From contig NC_135118.1 of the NCBI RefSeq assembly GCF_050908995.1, positions 22,825,501-22,889,500 on the forward strand: a stretch of DNA of 64,000 nucleotides. Reading direction: 5' to 3'. Position numbers and translations under genes: made by a program. Below are positions 11,206-22,503 of the stretch, piece by piece. How positions within the stretch are numbered: position 1 is the stretch's first letter; every line of letters starts with the position of its first letter. This DNA is from Andrena cerasifolii. Taxonomy: Eukaryota > Arthropoda > Insecta > Hymenoptera > Andrenidae. Below the pieces are notes generated by a model, which saw only the letters and a list, made by a program, of their open reading frames with translations, ran no database searches and was not told the origin of the DNA.

Positions 11206-12201
11206 TCAATATTTTGTAGTTCCACCTTTTGCTTGTATAACTGATATTAAACGCTTTGGTACAGATTTAAATAATTTTTTAACAAATTTTCGGCTTAATG
11301 ATATCCAGTTTCGTTCGATGCAATTTTTAATTCCTCAACGGTCTGAAATTGTTTTCCCTTGGCATGTACTGATCTCGATAATTGTGCCCAACAATTTTCA
11401 GTAATGTTCAAGTCCGGCGACCTGGCTAGCCATTCTAAAATTTTTATATTTTGCTGTCGAAAGTATTCTTTGACAGCCTTTGCTGTATGAACACTTGCAT
11501 TGTCCTGTTGGAAAATATAGTTAGGGCCCCCACTCGTTACTGCATGTTTCTTCAACTGTTCGTCTATTAAAGTAATATAATTTGGACTCTTCATTGTTCC
11601 ACTTATAAATTTAATTTCAGTGTTCCCATAGTACCCAATTCCAGCCCACACCATTACTCCTCCACCACCTGAATGTCGACGACTTAAAATGTGTGTTTCT
11701 TTACGCAAATCATGGAAATAACAACGATATCCACCCGTCCATCTAACGTAAATCTCTTTTCGTCACTAAAAATAACTCCCCGCCATTTTTTCCTCCAATG
11801 AATATATTTTTCAGCAAATTGTAACCGAGCTTCTTTATGTCGCTTCGTTAGCAGTGGTTTACTCATCAGTTTTTTTGCGTTTTATGTATTTACATTGTTT
11901 TATAACACGCTGTAAATTACGTACATTAGTGTTTACTCCAGCTTCTGCAGCAATTTCTCTCACAGTAGCAACAGAATTTGACGCAACCCTTAAAATAGCA
12001 CGTCGTTGACGGTCGGTTGTCACTTTTGGACGTCCTGTGCTTTTCTCTTTTCCATGTTCCTCTAAATTTCTTAAAAGATTGTATATAATTTTACGACTCC
12101 GACTTAACAATTTCGCAATCTTAGCAATGGAACAATTTTCTCTACGCAAATTTTTAACTGTTACTTTTTCACACTCGCTCAATCTTTTACCACGACCCCA
12201 T
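11206..12201 (-). pseudogene. Tc1-like transposase (DD34E), frameshifted
   Basis: This would be the enzyme that cuts and rejoins the element at TA sites. The N-terminal part (12182 down to about 11876) has two helix-turn-helix segments flanking a STGRPKVTT motif that resembles the GRPR hook of the family. The middle (11866-11684) carries the first catalytic Asp in FSDEKRF. The third block (11708-11295) has GGGGVMVWAG, the second Asp in QQDNASVH and the third acidic residue in SPDLNITE, with exactly 34 residues between the last two. Breaks: one extra base near the ATG at 12199-12201; a seven-A run near 11870-11876; a single-base shift near 11740; another near 11305, after which the C-terminal tail continues in a different frame to a stop at 11206-11208. 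All four are single-base lesions typical of decay. Function is certain at family level; the gene is inactive. Confidence 0.92.
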
Positions 12202-12490
12202 TCTTGTTAATTTCACTAGATTTCGATACTGAAACACGCAGAGTATTAAATATTTGCCTGTATGAACAGATTGACGACTTATCAATAACTGGAGAATTAA
12301 AACTTTGAAGGTGCGCTATCAATTTGACGCAGCACCACTAATGTTTACGTTTTCAGCTGTATCTTAAGCCAGTAGGCAAAACAGAAGTGTTTACCCTGAA
12401 CATGTGCAATCTATTGCTGACTGAATCTGACACGTAATACGAGAACCGTTATCATTCAATTTCTTATGCGAAAATGAAGGAAATTACAGT

Positions 12491-12516
12491 GTGCTATTTT
12501 TTTTTGTCGCGGAGTG
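12491..12516 (-). repeat. Right terminal inverted repeat of the Tc1-like element
   Basis: Reverse complement begins CACTCCGCGAC, followed by a nine-A run and TAGCAC. Followed by TA at 12517-12518. Confidence 0.9.
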
Positions 12517-12518
12517 TA

Positions 12519-14085
12519 TACACACCGAAAACTGTACCACCGTAATCGATGCATAGTCACTAAACACTTTGTTACAGGCCGCCACTAAAATATGTCCTTT
12601 ATAGCTTACGGCCCATATAAACGCCACTTATCGACGCCAAATCGCACCTGCCGCTATCAATCGCGCCCAAGGGGCATGAACCATCGCGAAGCGCCAAGAG
12701 TTTAGCATCAAACGCGATACGACGCCCTCAGACTGGCCGTATTTTTTATTGTCGCCTTAATGGCACCCTCTGGCGAGAATAAGAGCCAATGAAACGCGGA
12801 CCGTTAAAGTTTAAGCACGCTGACACCGGGGCCAAGGAGAATGGACCGTGATCCCCGTGGACCACCCTGATCACGACCCTGTTTACGACGTTCTCCGTTC
12901 ATTAACAAGCGACGGTGGAGGGGAGGCGCGGTACCGCGACGATCGCGAGGGTGGCTGCCGAGATAAAAACGGGCCGTTTCGCCTGGAAAGGAGCGGGGGG
13001 AGAAGGAGCAAAAATCTTGTAACGAGGAACGGGTTCGGTGGACGGCGGAATCGGTCGGCCGACTGGTCGAAATCCAGCCCTGCCTTTTATCTTTTTCGGC
13101 GCGACTGATATAGTTTAGGGCCGCAATAAAGGTGGGGCCGGGCCACTTGGATTTACGGCTTAATTAAACGAGCCACGTCCCGGGACACCACGAAAAATCG
13201 TCGAAATGCCCCGGTGGTTTCTTAAAGTTCCTTAAATACGAGCCTCCCGTTGCCGCATCGGGATCGTTTATGGCCGTTCGCCGATCGTGCGTACCTTTTT
13301 TCGTTGGCCCCGATAAATGTCTCCCTCGCGATTCTGGCTACGCACCGCCGCGCCGCGCCGGAAGGGATTTTTCTTCCCCGTTTCCCTTCTGTTTTTCTTT
13401 TTTGCATCCCTCATTAGCGTGCCGGGGGACCAGGTCCTCGTCCTCGAGCATTTAGGAAATCGTGTCAACTGCGAAATTGCCCGTACATGGATCATCCTTT
13501 GGCGAACAGCGCGAGAAATGGGCTCGATGGCTCCGCGATTGGTTACCGGAATGCTCGCGTTACGAGGCAACAATGATCGGGGATTTCGTTCGTCTGTTTC
13601 TCTCCGTTGCTCGTTTTTTAGGCCAGCCACGGCCGATTTTTTTTACTGCCCCACAGTTTACGAGGCGAGCGTATCTCGCGAACGGCTGTAAAATAAATTA
13701 CCGATTCAGCGAAATTGCTGGGGAAATTGTTCTGCGATTAACGTGCCTCGCGCGCGAATCGTTCGAGCGTCCGGTTGATTAACGACGGCTTGTAAATTAA
13801 CCGGGCTACGATCGAGTTTTTCTTTCTGAATTAAGGGTACTCTTTTTTTCAAGAATATTCCAGGTAATATCAGTGGTGTATGAAATACTTCTTTCCTTTA
13901 TTTTTAACTTGCTTGTTACCTTCCCCTTTTTAGCCTTGCTTCATCGCCAACAAGGTGTGCAGGGAGTTTCTCCGTTCACGAGAGCTTCACCCTAAGGTGG
14001 CGTCTGCAAATTTTATTGTCATCAAAAAGGCAGCTATAAAAAATTTGTAGTAAACATGTATGATTAAATAGAATTAGATCACTCA
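12519..14085. other. No recognisable gene; GC-rich centre
   Basis: About 12640-13780 is GC/CpG-rich with overlapping open frames on both strands (up to 124 codons) and no recognisable domain. Confidence 0.55.
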
Positions 14086-14089
14086 TTAA

Positions 14090-14354
14090 CCCGGCGGAAG
14101 GCGCACCCCGTAGTGTAACACAGGTTGTCGCTACCGGGTGAAAAATACCCAAAATTGAAACGTAAAAAACACGGTTTCAGAATATTTTTTTTTAACTTTG
14201 CAATTAAAGTACAGTGTTTTAAGAATCAAACAAAATTTAGGAGATATCTTATAATCTTTATTAAAGTTCTTTAAAAAATTCTTCATTATAGTCTTCATAT
14301 TCTCGCAACTAGCGCCTCTGTGGTAAATTTTACCCAGTAGCGCCTCCCGCCGAG
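14090..14354. mobile_element. piggyBac-like MITE flanked by TTAA
   Basis: 265-bp element between TTAA at 14086-14089 and 14355-14358. Ends are CCCGGCGGAAGGCGC (left) and CTCGGCGGGAGGCGC (right, reverse complement), 13 of 15 matching. Both ends also carry an inner CTACYGGGT block, and the right arm has ACTGGGTAAAATTTACC. TTAA duplication and C-rich starts are hallmarks of piggyBac. No coding capacity. Confidence 0.8.
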
Positions 14355-14358
14355 TTAA

Positions 14359-15257
14359 ATATACCTATAGTGCGTATGTTTCCAAATAGTTATTACTATG
14401 TTCACACACAAGTGCTTTTATGAGAATTATTAAAGAATATTAAATTTTCATACCCTTGCGCCGAAAGATTGGATTTCCTGTTTAATCTAAAGCCGGTGTC
14501 CTTTCGTTCGAGGACACCCTGTGTACACGGACGTTTATCCACGTATACACTGGACTATATCTCGCGGTGGGTTTTTCGTATTATCCCGGGCGACATAATA
14601 TGGGGGTTTATCTGGTGGAATCATGGTAGCTTAGCGGGGTGGTTTCTTCCCTCGCGCAGACATCCTCCAAGGCAAATCCTCCATGCAGAAGACAACGTCG
14701 CAGCCCCTTGGACCTCCGGGCCACGTATATATTTTCCCCGTGTACACGTCTCCAATTTCTCGTTCCACCCTTCCTTCCTGAGACGTCCACGACGCCGACG
14801 GATTTGGCGTGTCCTTCCAGCAACTTGACAACACCAGAAAGTCCTCGGGGTCATAGTAAAAAAATATTACCCTGAAACTGATGAAAAGTACGAAAGAATG
14901 AGTTCCCACCGCGGCTCCTCTCCCGCCGGTGACAGGGAAATGGAAAAAATGAGAGTGTATCGTCTCCTGAGAAATGGCGCGAATGGAAGTGTGTGTCGCG
15001 TCTTAAGAAACGGAAGAAGAATGATGTTCGGAGTTCATCTCGCGATACTCAACTTTTTCTACTTTGTGTCTTTTTTTTATACTAATCAAATTCGTCTTAA
15101 ATTTATGCACATTTTCTAGAAGACCTAGTTTTTCATAGGTCCAATGAAAAGTCGAGAGTTTCCTATCTGTTTTTATAATTTTACTTTGGTAACAATATTT
15201 GAGTTGCAGTACTCACCCTCGGTAGCAGTGGCCTGTAAACTTGGTCAATGAAGAAAG
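14359..15257. other. No recognisable gene
   Basis: Overlapping open frames at 14469-14909 on both strands show no domain. Confidence 0.55.
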
Positions 15258-15259
15258 TA

Positions 15260-16217
15260 CAGTATGTAACAAATGTAAGTAAACAGTCGGAGTTCTAGCA
15301 AACAAAAGATTGTATCGAAGTAAGTGTTTAATTTCATAGAACAAAGTATACATTTATTGATATTACACCAGACTACTGAAATAACTATACTAATAAAACA
15401 TTCACTAATTAATAATCTGTTTTACTACTACTAACATAAGGTAATCTTTCTGCAACGCGACCGTGTTTCCCTGATGCGTGTAATCGACGTCGAATAGTCT
15501 GGGTTGATGGTGCACTTTTACCTTCGTTTAATAATTTTGTACGAATTTTTGATGTAGATAAAAAGGTATCTGATGATGAAATATTAACTATCCTTTTATC
15601 TATTCGAATATTAGTGACTTTTGGACGTCCCGGTCTTGGTAAAGCTGATACTCTTCCATCTTTCTTATACGCTTTAACAATTTTAAAAATGGCTGCTGGT
15701 GTTTTATTAAAAAAGCTAGCTATTTCTCTATATGTCTTGCCCTCATCTGTCATTTTAATTACTATTCTTCTCTTCTTGTTTGTTAAATGCTTCAGCTGAG
15801 ACACTTTTCCGTATCGATTTTAAAGAAAGAACGCAAATGCCACAGAGATATTTACAGGACTGAAAATATATTTTAATAATATATCAACACAACCTTAATA
15901 CATCGAAATGATTGGTAGAATCTATAAGTTTATAACCTAAAAGAGGTAATTCAAAAATACATTTCAGGAACGGAATACAAAATGAAAAACCAAAGATGTT
16001 TACTTACTTTTGTAACCTTGTAATATATATGTTCTAATTAATTTGGTACAATAAACTTAATGCTCAAAAGAAACTTGTGCTCCAAATAGGAATAAAAATT
16101 GGAAGTCGTCGCCCTAACGTTTGCTGTTTTCATTGCCAGGACACCTAACTCTAGGTTTCAGAAAAATCTAATCATACGTCCGAAACTTTCGTGTTTACTT
16201 ACTTTTGTTACATACTG
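15260..16217 (-). mobile_element. Tc1-like element, internally deleted
   Basis: 958-bp element between TA at 15258-15259 and 16218-16219. Ends are CAGTATGTAACAAATGTAAG (left) and CAGTATGTAACAAAAGTAAG (right, reverse complement). A second copy of the terminal motif (GTTTACTTACTTTTGTAAC) sits about 200 bp inside the right end, near 15995, giving an IR/DR-like arrangement on that side. The element keeps only the 5' part of its transposase, so it is non-autonomous. It is not the same family as the 10959 element: both the ends and the protein differ. Confidence 0.88.
15409..15804 (-). CDS. Tc1-like transposase, N-terminal DNA-binding part only
   Basis: A 131-residue open frame starting MSQLKHLTNKKRR. 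Residues about 1-50 form a first helix-turn-helix (KTYREIASFFNKTPAAIF). Residues 57-62 (PRPGRP) match the GRPR-type hook. Residues about 65-110 form a second helix-turn-helix with SAPSTQTIRRRLHASG. The frame ends at SSSKTDY, before the DDE catalytic domain, which is absent from the remaining 150 bp of the element. Full-length Tc1 transposases are about 340 residues. The product could at most bind its own ends, and might act as a repressor; this is inference. The uninterrupted frame suggests a fairly recent deletion. Confidence 0.8.
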   Translation of the reverse strand: MSQLKHLTNKKRRIVIKMTDEGKTYREIASFFNKTPAAIFKIVKAYKKDGRVSALPRPGRPKVTNIRIDKRIVNISSSDTFLSTSKIRTKLLNEGKSAPSTQTIRRRLHASGKHGRVAERLPYVSSSKTDY

Positions 16218-16219
16218 TA

Positions 16220-17365
16220 TGCGTTCAGAATAATCGTACTTGTACGATTCTACATATTTACCAAAAATAACTCTGAATTCCCATGAAGGACGGAGTCTGC
16301 CTATTAATCAAGCCCCTGTGCTCGAATCTGTAAAATTAGTAGGGGAGAACTTCCCCCCATCTTTCTTCACATCGACGAAAAGAGGCAAGCAGTTGAAGGA
16401 TAGAAGAAAGTTTCGTTGCACGGCCAAGTACGAAACACAATAGGTTTGAGTGACAGTGCTATCGCAGGAAGTCCTCGAAGGGAAATATTGGGGGGTGGAA
16501 AAGCGCGTGCACGAGCTAAGAGGGATGACCCCGGGGGAGGATGGTCGGTGTTATTGATTCTAATGATATATTCGCGCCAAGGGCGATGGCAGGGTGTAAT
16601 TGATATCCTATAAGACTCCAGATACATTTATGGGTTCGTTCCCACATCATTCTTCCTCCCTCATGAATTCCCACATTTCTAAACGAGGTACTCGAAACTC
16701 TCTGTATTTCGCTCGAGAATGGAGTCGTCGAAACTTTCTATTACAGCTGCCATACAGATACTGATTGCTTAATTTTTCCAGGTATAACACCTTTCTCAGA
16801 AAACAACTTTGAAGACATTTTCTTATTTTCATTCAATTCCCTCAGTACCAGTGGTAACAGACATACCTAGTCAGGCCAGTAACGAACTGAAATTAAAATG
16901 CAACGAGCTGTCAGTAGGTAGCAATTGCTATCGTCAACCAAAGTGAACCAACAGGTCCAAGAGTGAACGTACGGTGATTTATTATCGGTGACGATTCGTT
17001 TTGGCAAATCAGCGATCGCTTCTTCTAAATCGCAGCGCGGGAACGTTCTTCTGTGCCAGCGGCGTAATAACTTTCTTTGGCAGGGCAAATTGTACCCTCA
17101 GCTTCAACGTTGAAAATAGAGCCATACGTCTTCATAGGCCGTGGTAATGGGCTAATGGTATACACGCAGCGAGCAGCATTCCGCTCGGAAGGAAATAAAG
17201 AGCCGCGTATCCGAACAGATTATCTGCTTCTGTAAAATATTGAATTTTCACGACGCGGCCCCGGCCACGGAAAGCCCTCGCCACTGTCCCCGGCCGATTT
17301 AATGGGCGCAATTCAATTGTCCGCCGCGGATCGAATAAACAAGCCCAACGAGCATTAAATAACCG
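16220..17365. other. No recognisable gene
   Basis: Short open frames only, none with a domain. The stretch after about 17090 becomes GC-rich and leads into the duplicated module at 17366. Confidence 0.5.
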
Positions 17366-17442
17366 GCCCTATTTGGCGTTGCGAATTGTCGCTGCCAAGT
17401 TAGGAACGATGCATAAGGTTCCGCCGCCTTGCGCATACGAGG
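17366..17442 (+). repeat. Duplicated non-coding module, copy 1
   Basis: Shares GCCCTATTTGGCGTTGC, AATTGTC, TAGGAACG, ATAAGGTTC-like and TACGAGG blocks, in the same order and spacing, with 18459-18534. Not a transposon by any visible terminal structure. Could be a duplicated regulatory module. Confidence 0.6.
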
Positions 17443-18458
17443 AATAACGAATGTTGCTTGGCTGGGAAGGAGATCCACAATTGGCGCGTTCGAGTCCAGC
17501 TTTGGTTGTCCGACTCTACTTTCGTCGTAGCTACGACTCGCGTAAATAGCCTCGTTTCAGCAGGGCCGATAGAGGGTGCGTTACCAAATTCTGCGCAGGC
17601 AGAATTCACGATCTTTTTAAACTTCTTAAGCTCGCGTAACTCACGAGTGCACTCTGATAGATGATACTGTTCAATTGTAACGGAATATCAAGTGTCTACC
17701 GCGTATGAAAGGTAAGGGAAAAAACAGGGAATGTCACAAAACAGCTTTATCGAAAAAATCAAGTGTTTTGTTCCAGTGCAGAGTGGAAACTACCTTTTTT
17801 TTAACCTGTATACCAAACCTTTAGCGTTATCTTACGGTGGTATTTGAACTATATAACCCTTTGTGATCCGACAGTTGTGTAGTCCCAGCTGCCACCAACA
17901 AAATATGCTGTAAATCGCAAAATCACGAAAAATGTACATTCTTCGTTTTCTTCCCTTACCCTTCATATATGAGACCAAAAGACTACTACCTTATGAAATA
18001 TAAACATTCTATCAGTTTCTCTAGAAAATTAAGTTACAATCACCAATCATTACAAACATCGTTACTCCATTCACAATTCTGTTACTAACTACAAAAGCTT
18101 CTTACACTAGTTTTACGCTCTTGAACCTCCGTCTTCTTATCTCCACGTACAATAGTACACCATATGAAGAAACCCCTATCTCCTCACCAACTCGACGCTG
18201 TCCAAAAGTCCCGCGGAAAATCACAATCAGCCAGCGCTATCGAAGAAGACCCTGAAATCCCCGTCTCTGTCTCTGACACAGGAATCATTGACTCCGTCCG
18301 AAGTATCGCAAGCTCGCGGTTTCGTACGCGCCCCCCGCGCATTCCGCGTAAATTCAATCCCCCGGTCTGCCCCGGTGGAGCCGTGTTGCCCGCGATTCGA
18401 TTGTCGCGCGACGTCGCCGGGGATAGCAGATAAATCGAGGGGCCTTGTGAAATGAGGC
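17443..18458. other. Spacer between the duplicated modules
   Basis: AT-rich core (about 17640-18120) with GC-rich edges. No recognisable gene. Confidence 0.5.
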
Positions 18459-18534
18459 GCCCTATTTGGCGTTGCAAATTGTCAGGGGCCGCGTAGGAAC
18501 GGGATACAAGGTTCGATTACGCGGTTGTACGAGG
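18459..18534 (+). repeat. Duplicated non-coding module, copy 2
   Basis: Second copy of the 17366-17442 module, same orientation, about 1.09 kb downstream. The first 23 bases differ at one position; divergence rises afterwards but the block order is kept. Confidence 0.6.
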
Positions 18535-20044
18535 TGCAAGGAACGGTATCTCGGCCTAAAGGAGAGGTATACAAGGGCTATTAATCCGGCCCTCGGAGCG
18601 GGTACATAAACGGCCGCCGCTATCCGGCGACGTTTCTATGGACGTATATGTACGCGGCGTGTGTCATAGGCGTCGTCGTCGTCGTCGTGGTTCTGCTGTC
18701 CGCTCTCCTCCGCCCGTTCCTTTTATTTCCTCGAATCGATGTGGTGCCCCCGGCCGCGTATATACGTGGCGTTGTCGCGCTGAAACACACGGCTTTTGTA
18801 TGCATATGTAAACGCGGTTTACTCGTAGAAATTGCCGGGCATTGTACGCCGCGGACCAGTTGGCCGCCCATTCTTCTGGCTTAGGAAACGAGCGAGGTTA
18901 GCGGCGTGATCCACGCACACCAGCGTATCCAGCGCCAGCCGGCTCCTCCTCTTTCCACGGGCCGGGCCGTGGAAAGCCGCGCGGCGTTTAGGGAAACGCG
19001 AGCCCGATCGCTATTAATCTCGATGATGCCGCGATGTCTAATCCGAGAAAGTGGTCGGTCGCCCCTTTCGGGACAAGGGGAGCGGCTGATTGTGAGAAAT
19101 CGTGGGATTAGTGAAAGCACGGCTTGGTTACGGCGGATCGTCGAATTGGCTCGCGGCGTGGCTGTGTCTTATTTTCCTGAAAGGGACATGGGGATGCTGA
19201 GCCAGCGATGAATGCTACTCGAGTTCCTACGGTGTATTGACTTCGAGGTCGGAGGCTGCGGCTCTCTGACATTTCTAACGTAAGTCCTGAACGGCGACCG
19301 GTGAAAGTCTCTCAGGGTGCAGTGGGTACAGTGAATTTTTTAGGAAGCTTGGCTTTAGACGCACATGCCAGAAATAGTTTCTGTTAGGGATGCGAATGTT
19401 GGTAACGATCTTGGCTTCCGAACTTCTATAGAGCGTTTCGTAATCCCTTAAGGTCTCGAGCGCCTCTCTTCTGCTCTCTGGAACACGCGCGCCATATGTT
19501 AGCTGGTAACATCCTGGCTGCTTCCGTTCGACGTGAAATCGTAGAATCCCATTCGGATCGATACACCAGAGGTCGATCAAGGTGTTGAAACGGGTTATGA
19601 CGAATCGACCCATTAAGGGCCGCCGGCCGTAAGAATAAGAGCCGCCAGATGACGATGATGATGACGATGGTGAAAGCTCGGGATGATAGCACCGTGGCAC
19701 CACGCCGTGCCCCGCTGGATGCCACCTCGATATCCCGTTGCGAGCAAACGGTTCGAATAACTCGTGGGCTTTTCGACGTGGTCGATTCTAAGCGAGGGCG
19801 TACCAACACCTTCTGCTTATGCCAGTCTATCGTGGGAGGCGCTAAAAATGCACAACATTTACGGTTTGCCTTCGATATCTCCCTGTTCCCATGCTTCCCG
19901 CGCAAGTGTGCACGAAAATTCAGGATGCAATAGTTTTCCGCGGAAAGTATTGGGATTAAGGTCGTACAAAACGGTGTGTGCTTGATGCACCATGTCATAG
20001 TTCTTTGGGCGAGTTCGAGAAGGGCCAATGTCAAAATTTCTATC
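18535..20044. other. GC-rich stretch without a recognisable gene
   Basis: CpG-rich to about 19150 with a short (CGT)n run at 18671-18688 and a GAT/GAC-rich run at 19647-19669. The open frames at 19275-19703 and 19426-20034 (minus) overlap in different phases and have no recognisable domain; the Ser run in the first simply reads the GAT/GAC tract. Confidence 0.5.
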
Positions 20045-20171
20045 AGGGCTTGAAACCGTTATTATAAAGATTTCGGTTCTTGAAAGAGTTATGAAGAACT
20101 TTTATTCGGAATAACCGTTATAAAGAACCTAAATATCAGACTATGTAAGTGTAAGTTACGGTTCCTATATA
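20045..20171 (+). repeat. Possible hAT-type terminus, partner not found
   Basis: Starts CAGGGCTTGAAACCGTTATT, a common form of hAT 5' end, followed by subterminal AACCGTTAT and AAGAACYT motifs. No inverted partner (CAAGCCCTG) was seen nearby, so the element is truncated or the match is chance. Confidence 0.4.
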
Positions 20172-20309
20172 GCTCTATAACTTTTATTTTTTAGGTTCTA
20201 TAACTTTTATTTTTTAGATTCTATAACTTTTATTTTTTAGGTTCTATAACTTTTATTTTTTAGGTTCTATAACTTTTATTTTTTAGATTCTATAACTTTT
20301 ATTTTTTAT
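20172..20309 (+). repeat. Six tandem copies of a 23-bp repeat
   Basis: Unit TCTATAACTTTTATTTTTTA plus a variable RGN junction, six head-to-tail copies with almost no divergence. The near-identity suggests recent expansion. It may have grown from subterminal repeats of the hAT-type end just upstream. Confidence 0.95.
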
Positions 20310-20922
20310 CTTGTGGAGAATTATTTGAACTTTGTTTTCGAAGTTTGAAGGTCCGTTTAATATTCTACTATTGGATTTTGGAAGAATTTAGGTGGCAATT
20401 ATTAGCGTTTGGAATAATTATTTAAATATTCTAGTATACATTTTGATGTTCCCCTTTGTTGGCAGTTGTAATCTGTTTCCATGTCATTGTAGGCAGCGTA
20501 GTATTCAACCACCAGTTCAATTGCATCGAGAACGCGACTCATAGAAGGCAAATAACAATGGAGAAGGGCGACTTTAATTTTTGGTTGCACGCTATAATCT
20601 TTCCCCCTAACCGTCCTGTGTCTTGGCAATGCATTCTCTCGACCCCGTCGAGTTGCATCAATTTTTTTTCCGTTAATGATATCCCTAATTGCCGATGCAG
20701 CGAGACACCGTTGTCATCTGTCTCTTAATACCATTCCATCATATGTTGTGCGTTATTTTCGATACGAAGCGCTCCTTTTGTTGCTAGTTCACAGTGTAAT
20801 TACAATAATACGCGTACACAGCCATGTCGACAACGGTTTTGTGGAAATAATTACGTTTTCATCTTATTACGCTTTCGTCGCTCGAAGAGGCATGGCTGTT
20901 GATCGTTCGCATTTCATCGTTT
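20310..20922. other. No recognisable gene
   Basis: AT-rich DNA with short open frames only. Confidence 0.5.
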
Positions 20923-21290
20923 TAGGAGACTAGGCAGTCGAAAAGTCGATTCTTTTTATTGCATTTTCCGAAAGTACTATCTTTTCTCAATAAAATGCCG
21001 CTTGGTTTATAGTAAAATTTGCAAAATTGCAGATTTGGCAGCTAAAAACGTCAAGCGGCAACCTATAGCGTCGCCTTTGCCCAGAAACTTTAAATGCATT
21101 TTTCTCGAATATTTTTTATTTTCATTTTTCCTGATTGCGAGCGAATTGAGGTTCAAATCGACTTGGAAAAAATTACAGAATGTGTAGAACATGTGTCATT
21201 TCGGCGCAAACCTCTGATATGGTCTGTAAAAATTCGAGATTTTCATAAAAAAATTAAGAAGTCACCGGATTTTTGTAGCACCCAAACAAT
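20923..21290 (+). repeat. Dispersed repeat, copy 1 (pairs with 60194)
   Basis: From AGGAGACTAGGCAGTC onward it aligns with 60194-60565. Shared blocks in order: ACTAGGCAGTC, CGAAAG, TAAAATGCCG, TTGGTTTAT, TTTCTCG, GATTGCGA, and a final GAACATGT. Similarity is patchy (perhaps 60-70%), so both copies are old. The TA-GG start resembles the TA-flanked elements elsewhere in the window. No coding capacity. Confidence 0.6.
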
Positions 21291-22501
21291 GATGGTGCAA
21301 TGGTCCTTAACGAGTCGACCAGTTAATTTTATAACTTGGGATCAGCGTACCTCTATCCATTCTCTTCTTTTAAAAGTTCTATGGTTTTCCCACAGGTTTT
21401 CGATAGTTTGAAATTTGTATACTTATATGGCACCTTGACTATTCCATAGTTGTGATACACTTTGAGAAGATTACTGCAGTGTGTGTCAAATTAAAATTAT
21501 TTCCTATCCAGCACTCGTAACCAAAAGCGCAACTAAATTTCTGACTAAAACTATACGCGAATCAGAATGAAACAGAAGTGAATGATTTAATTCATTGTAA
21601 ATCAATATTAAACACTATCCATAATGCCTGCTTCCATGCAGATTTTCGTGGTGATGCCACAAATATTTCCAACGCTGTATACTATTATAGAAAACTTTGT
21701 CGGTTACCCGCGTGGACACCCTGTATACTATATAGACTGCTTTCTACGGCGTTGCTGACGGTGCGTCAGGTGGCTCTGTTCTCCGTTTCCCACGGGCTTC
21801 AGCCTTTATTATATCATTCGATCACAATGCACACCGAAACGTCTCCGGATCGAGCGTGGAGAAGCGGTGCACCTGCAGCCGGCTGCAGCTTCGACTTGCG
21901 CCATGCAATAACACGCCAGCGAGAGAACACAGCGACCGCCACACACCGTTCTGCCACTGTGTATGTGCGTGCACGGTGTTCCCGAGATGTATGTACGTGT
22001 CTCGTCGCGATTCTTCGCCGTGATAGATGCACCGCGATTCAGGTCAGTTTCTGTTTCGAAAGAAGGGGAGAAAGGTGTTTTAGAGGGGCTGGAGGAGAAG
22101 CTCGGCGTTCGGGGCGGTAATAACGGTGAATCGGCGATCCTGTTTATTGACACGTGTGTTTTAGAGCTGTTCCCCGAGGCTCGGAGAGGCGTGGGTTGGG
22201 GTTCGTTCACCCCTTTCTTCTTACAAAACTTTTGCACGAAAGAGTTTCTACTGCATAGGTGTTACACGAAAGGTATCGGCGAAGATAGTTTCTAAAAAAA
22301 GGCTTTCACCCCGTTGGCATAATGGCTTCAACACGCGACTGATTGCACGGAGATTGAGCCTGGTACAGAATTTAACCTGCTATATAACTACATAGTTAAA
22401 ATTCGAATTGGATTACAATGATCCTTGAAGGTTTGTCTCCGAAAATCGGAACATTGGTCGGAGTTCTTCCAGTGATCAACCCCCTTCGTTACTTCCCCGG
22501 T
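21291..22501. other. No recognisable gene
   Basis: AT-rich, then a GC-rich patch at about 21800-22150 with overlapping open frames on both strands and no domain. Confidence 0.5.
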
Positions 22502-22503
22502 TA

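Larger units (their letters stand above)
10959..12516 (-). mobile_element. Tc1-like DNA transposon, full length but degenerate
   Basis: 1558-bp element bounded by TA on both sides (10957-10958 and 12517-12518). Ends are CACTCCGCGGCAAAAAGATA (left) and CACTCCGCGACAAAAAAAAA (right, reverse complement), both continuing into TAGCACAC. It carries one broken transposase gene on the minus strand. Length, TA duplication, short inverted ends and a DD34E transposase are all typical of the Tc1 branch of Tc1/mariner. The frameshifts show that this copy is dead. Confidence 0.95.

Noticed and set aside
19275..20034. Two overlapping minus-strand ORFs (142 and 202 codons)
   Set aside because: They overlap in different frames, the Ser run reads a GAT/GAC microsatellite, and there is no domain.
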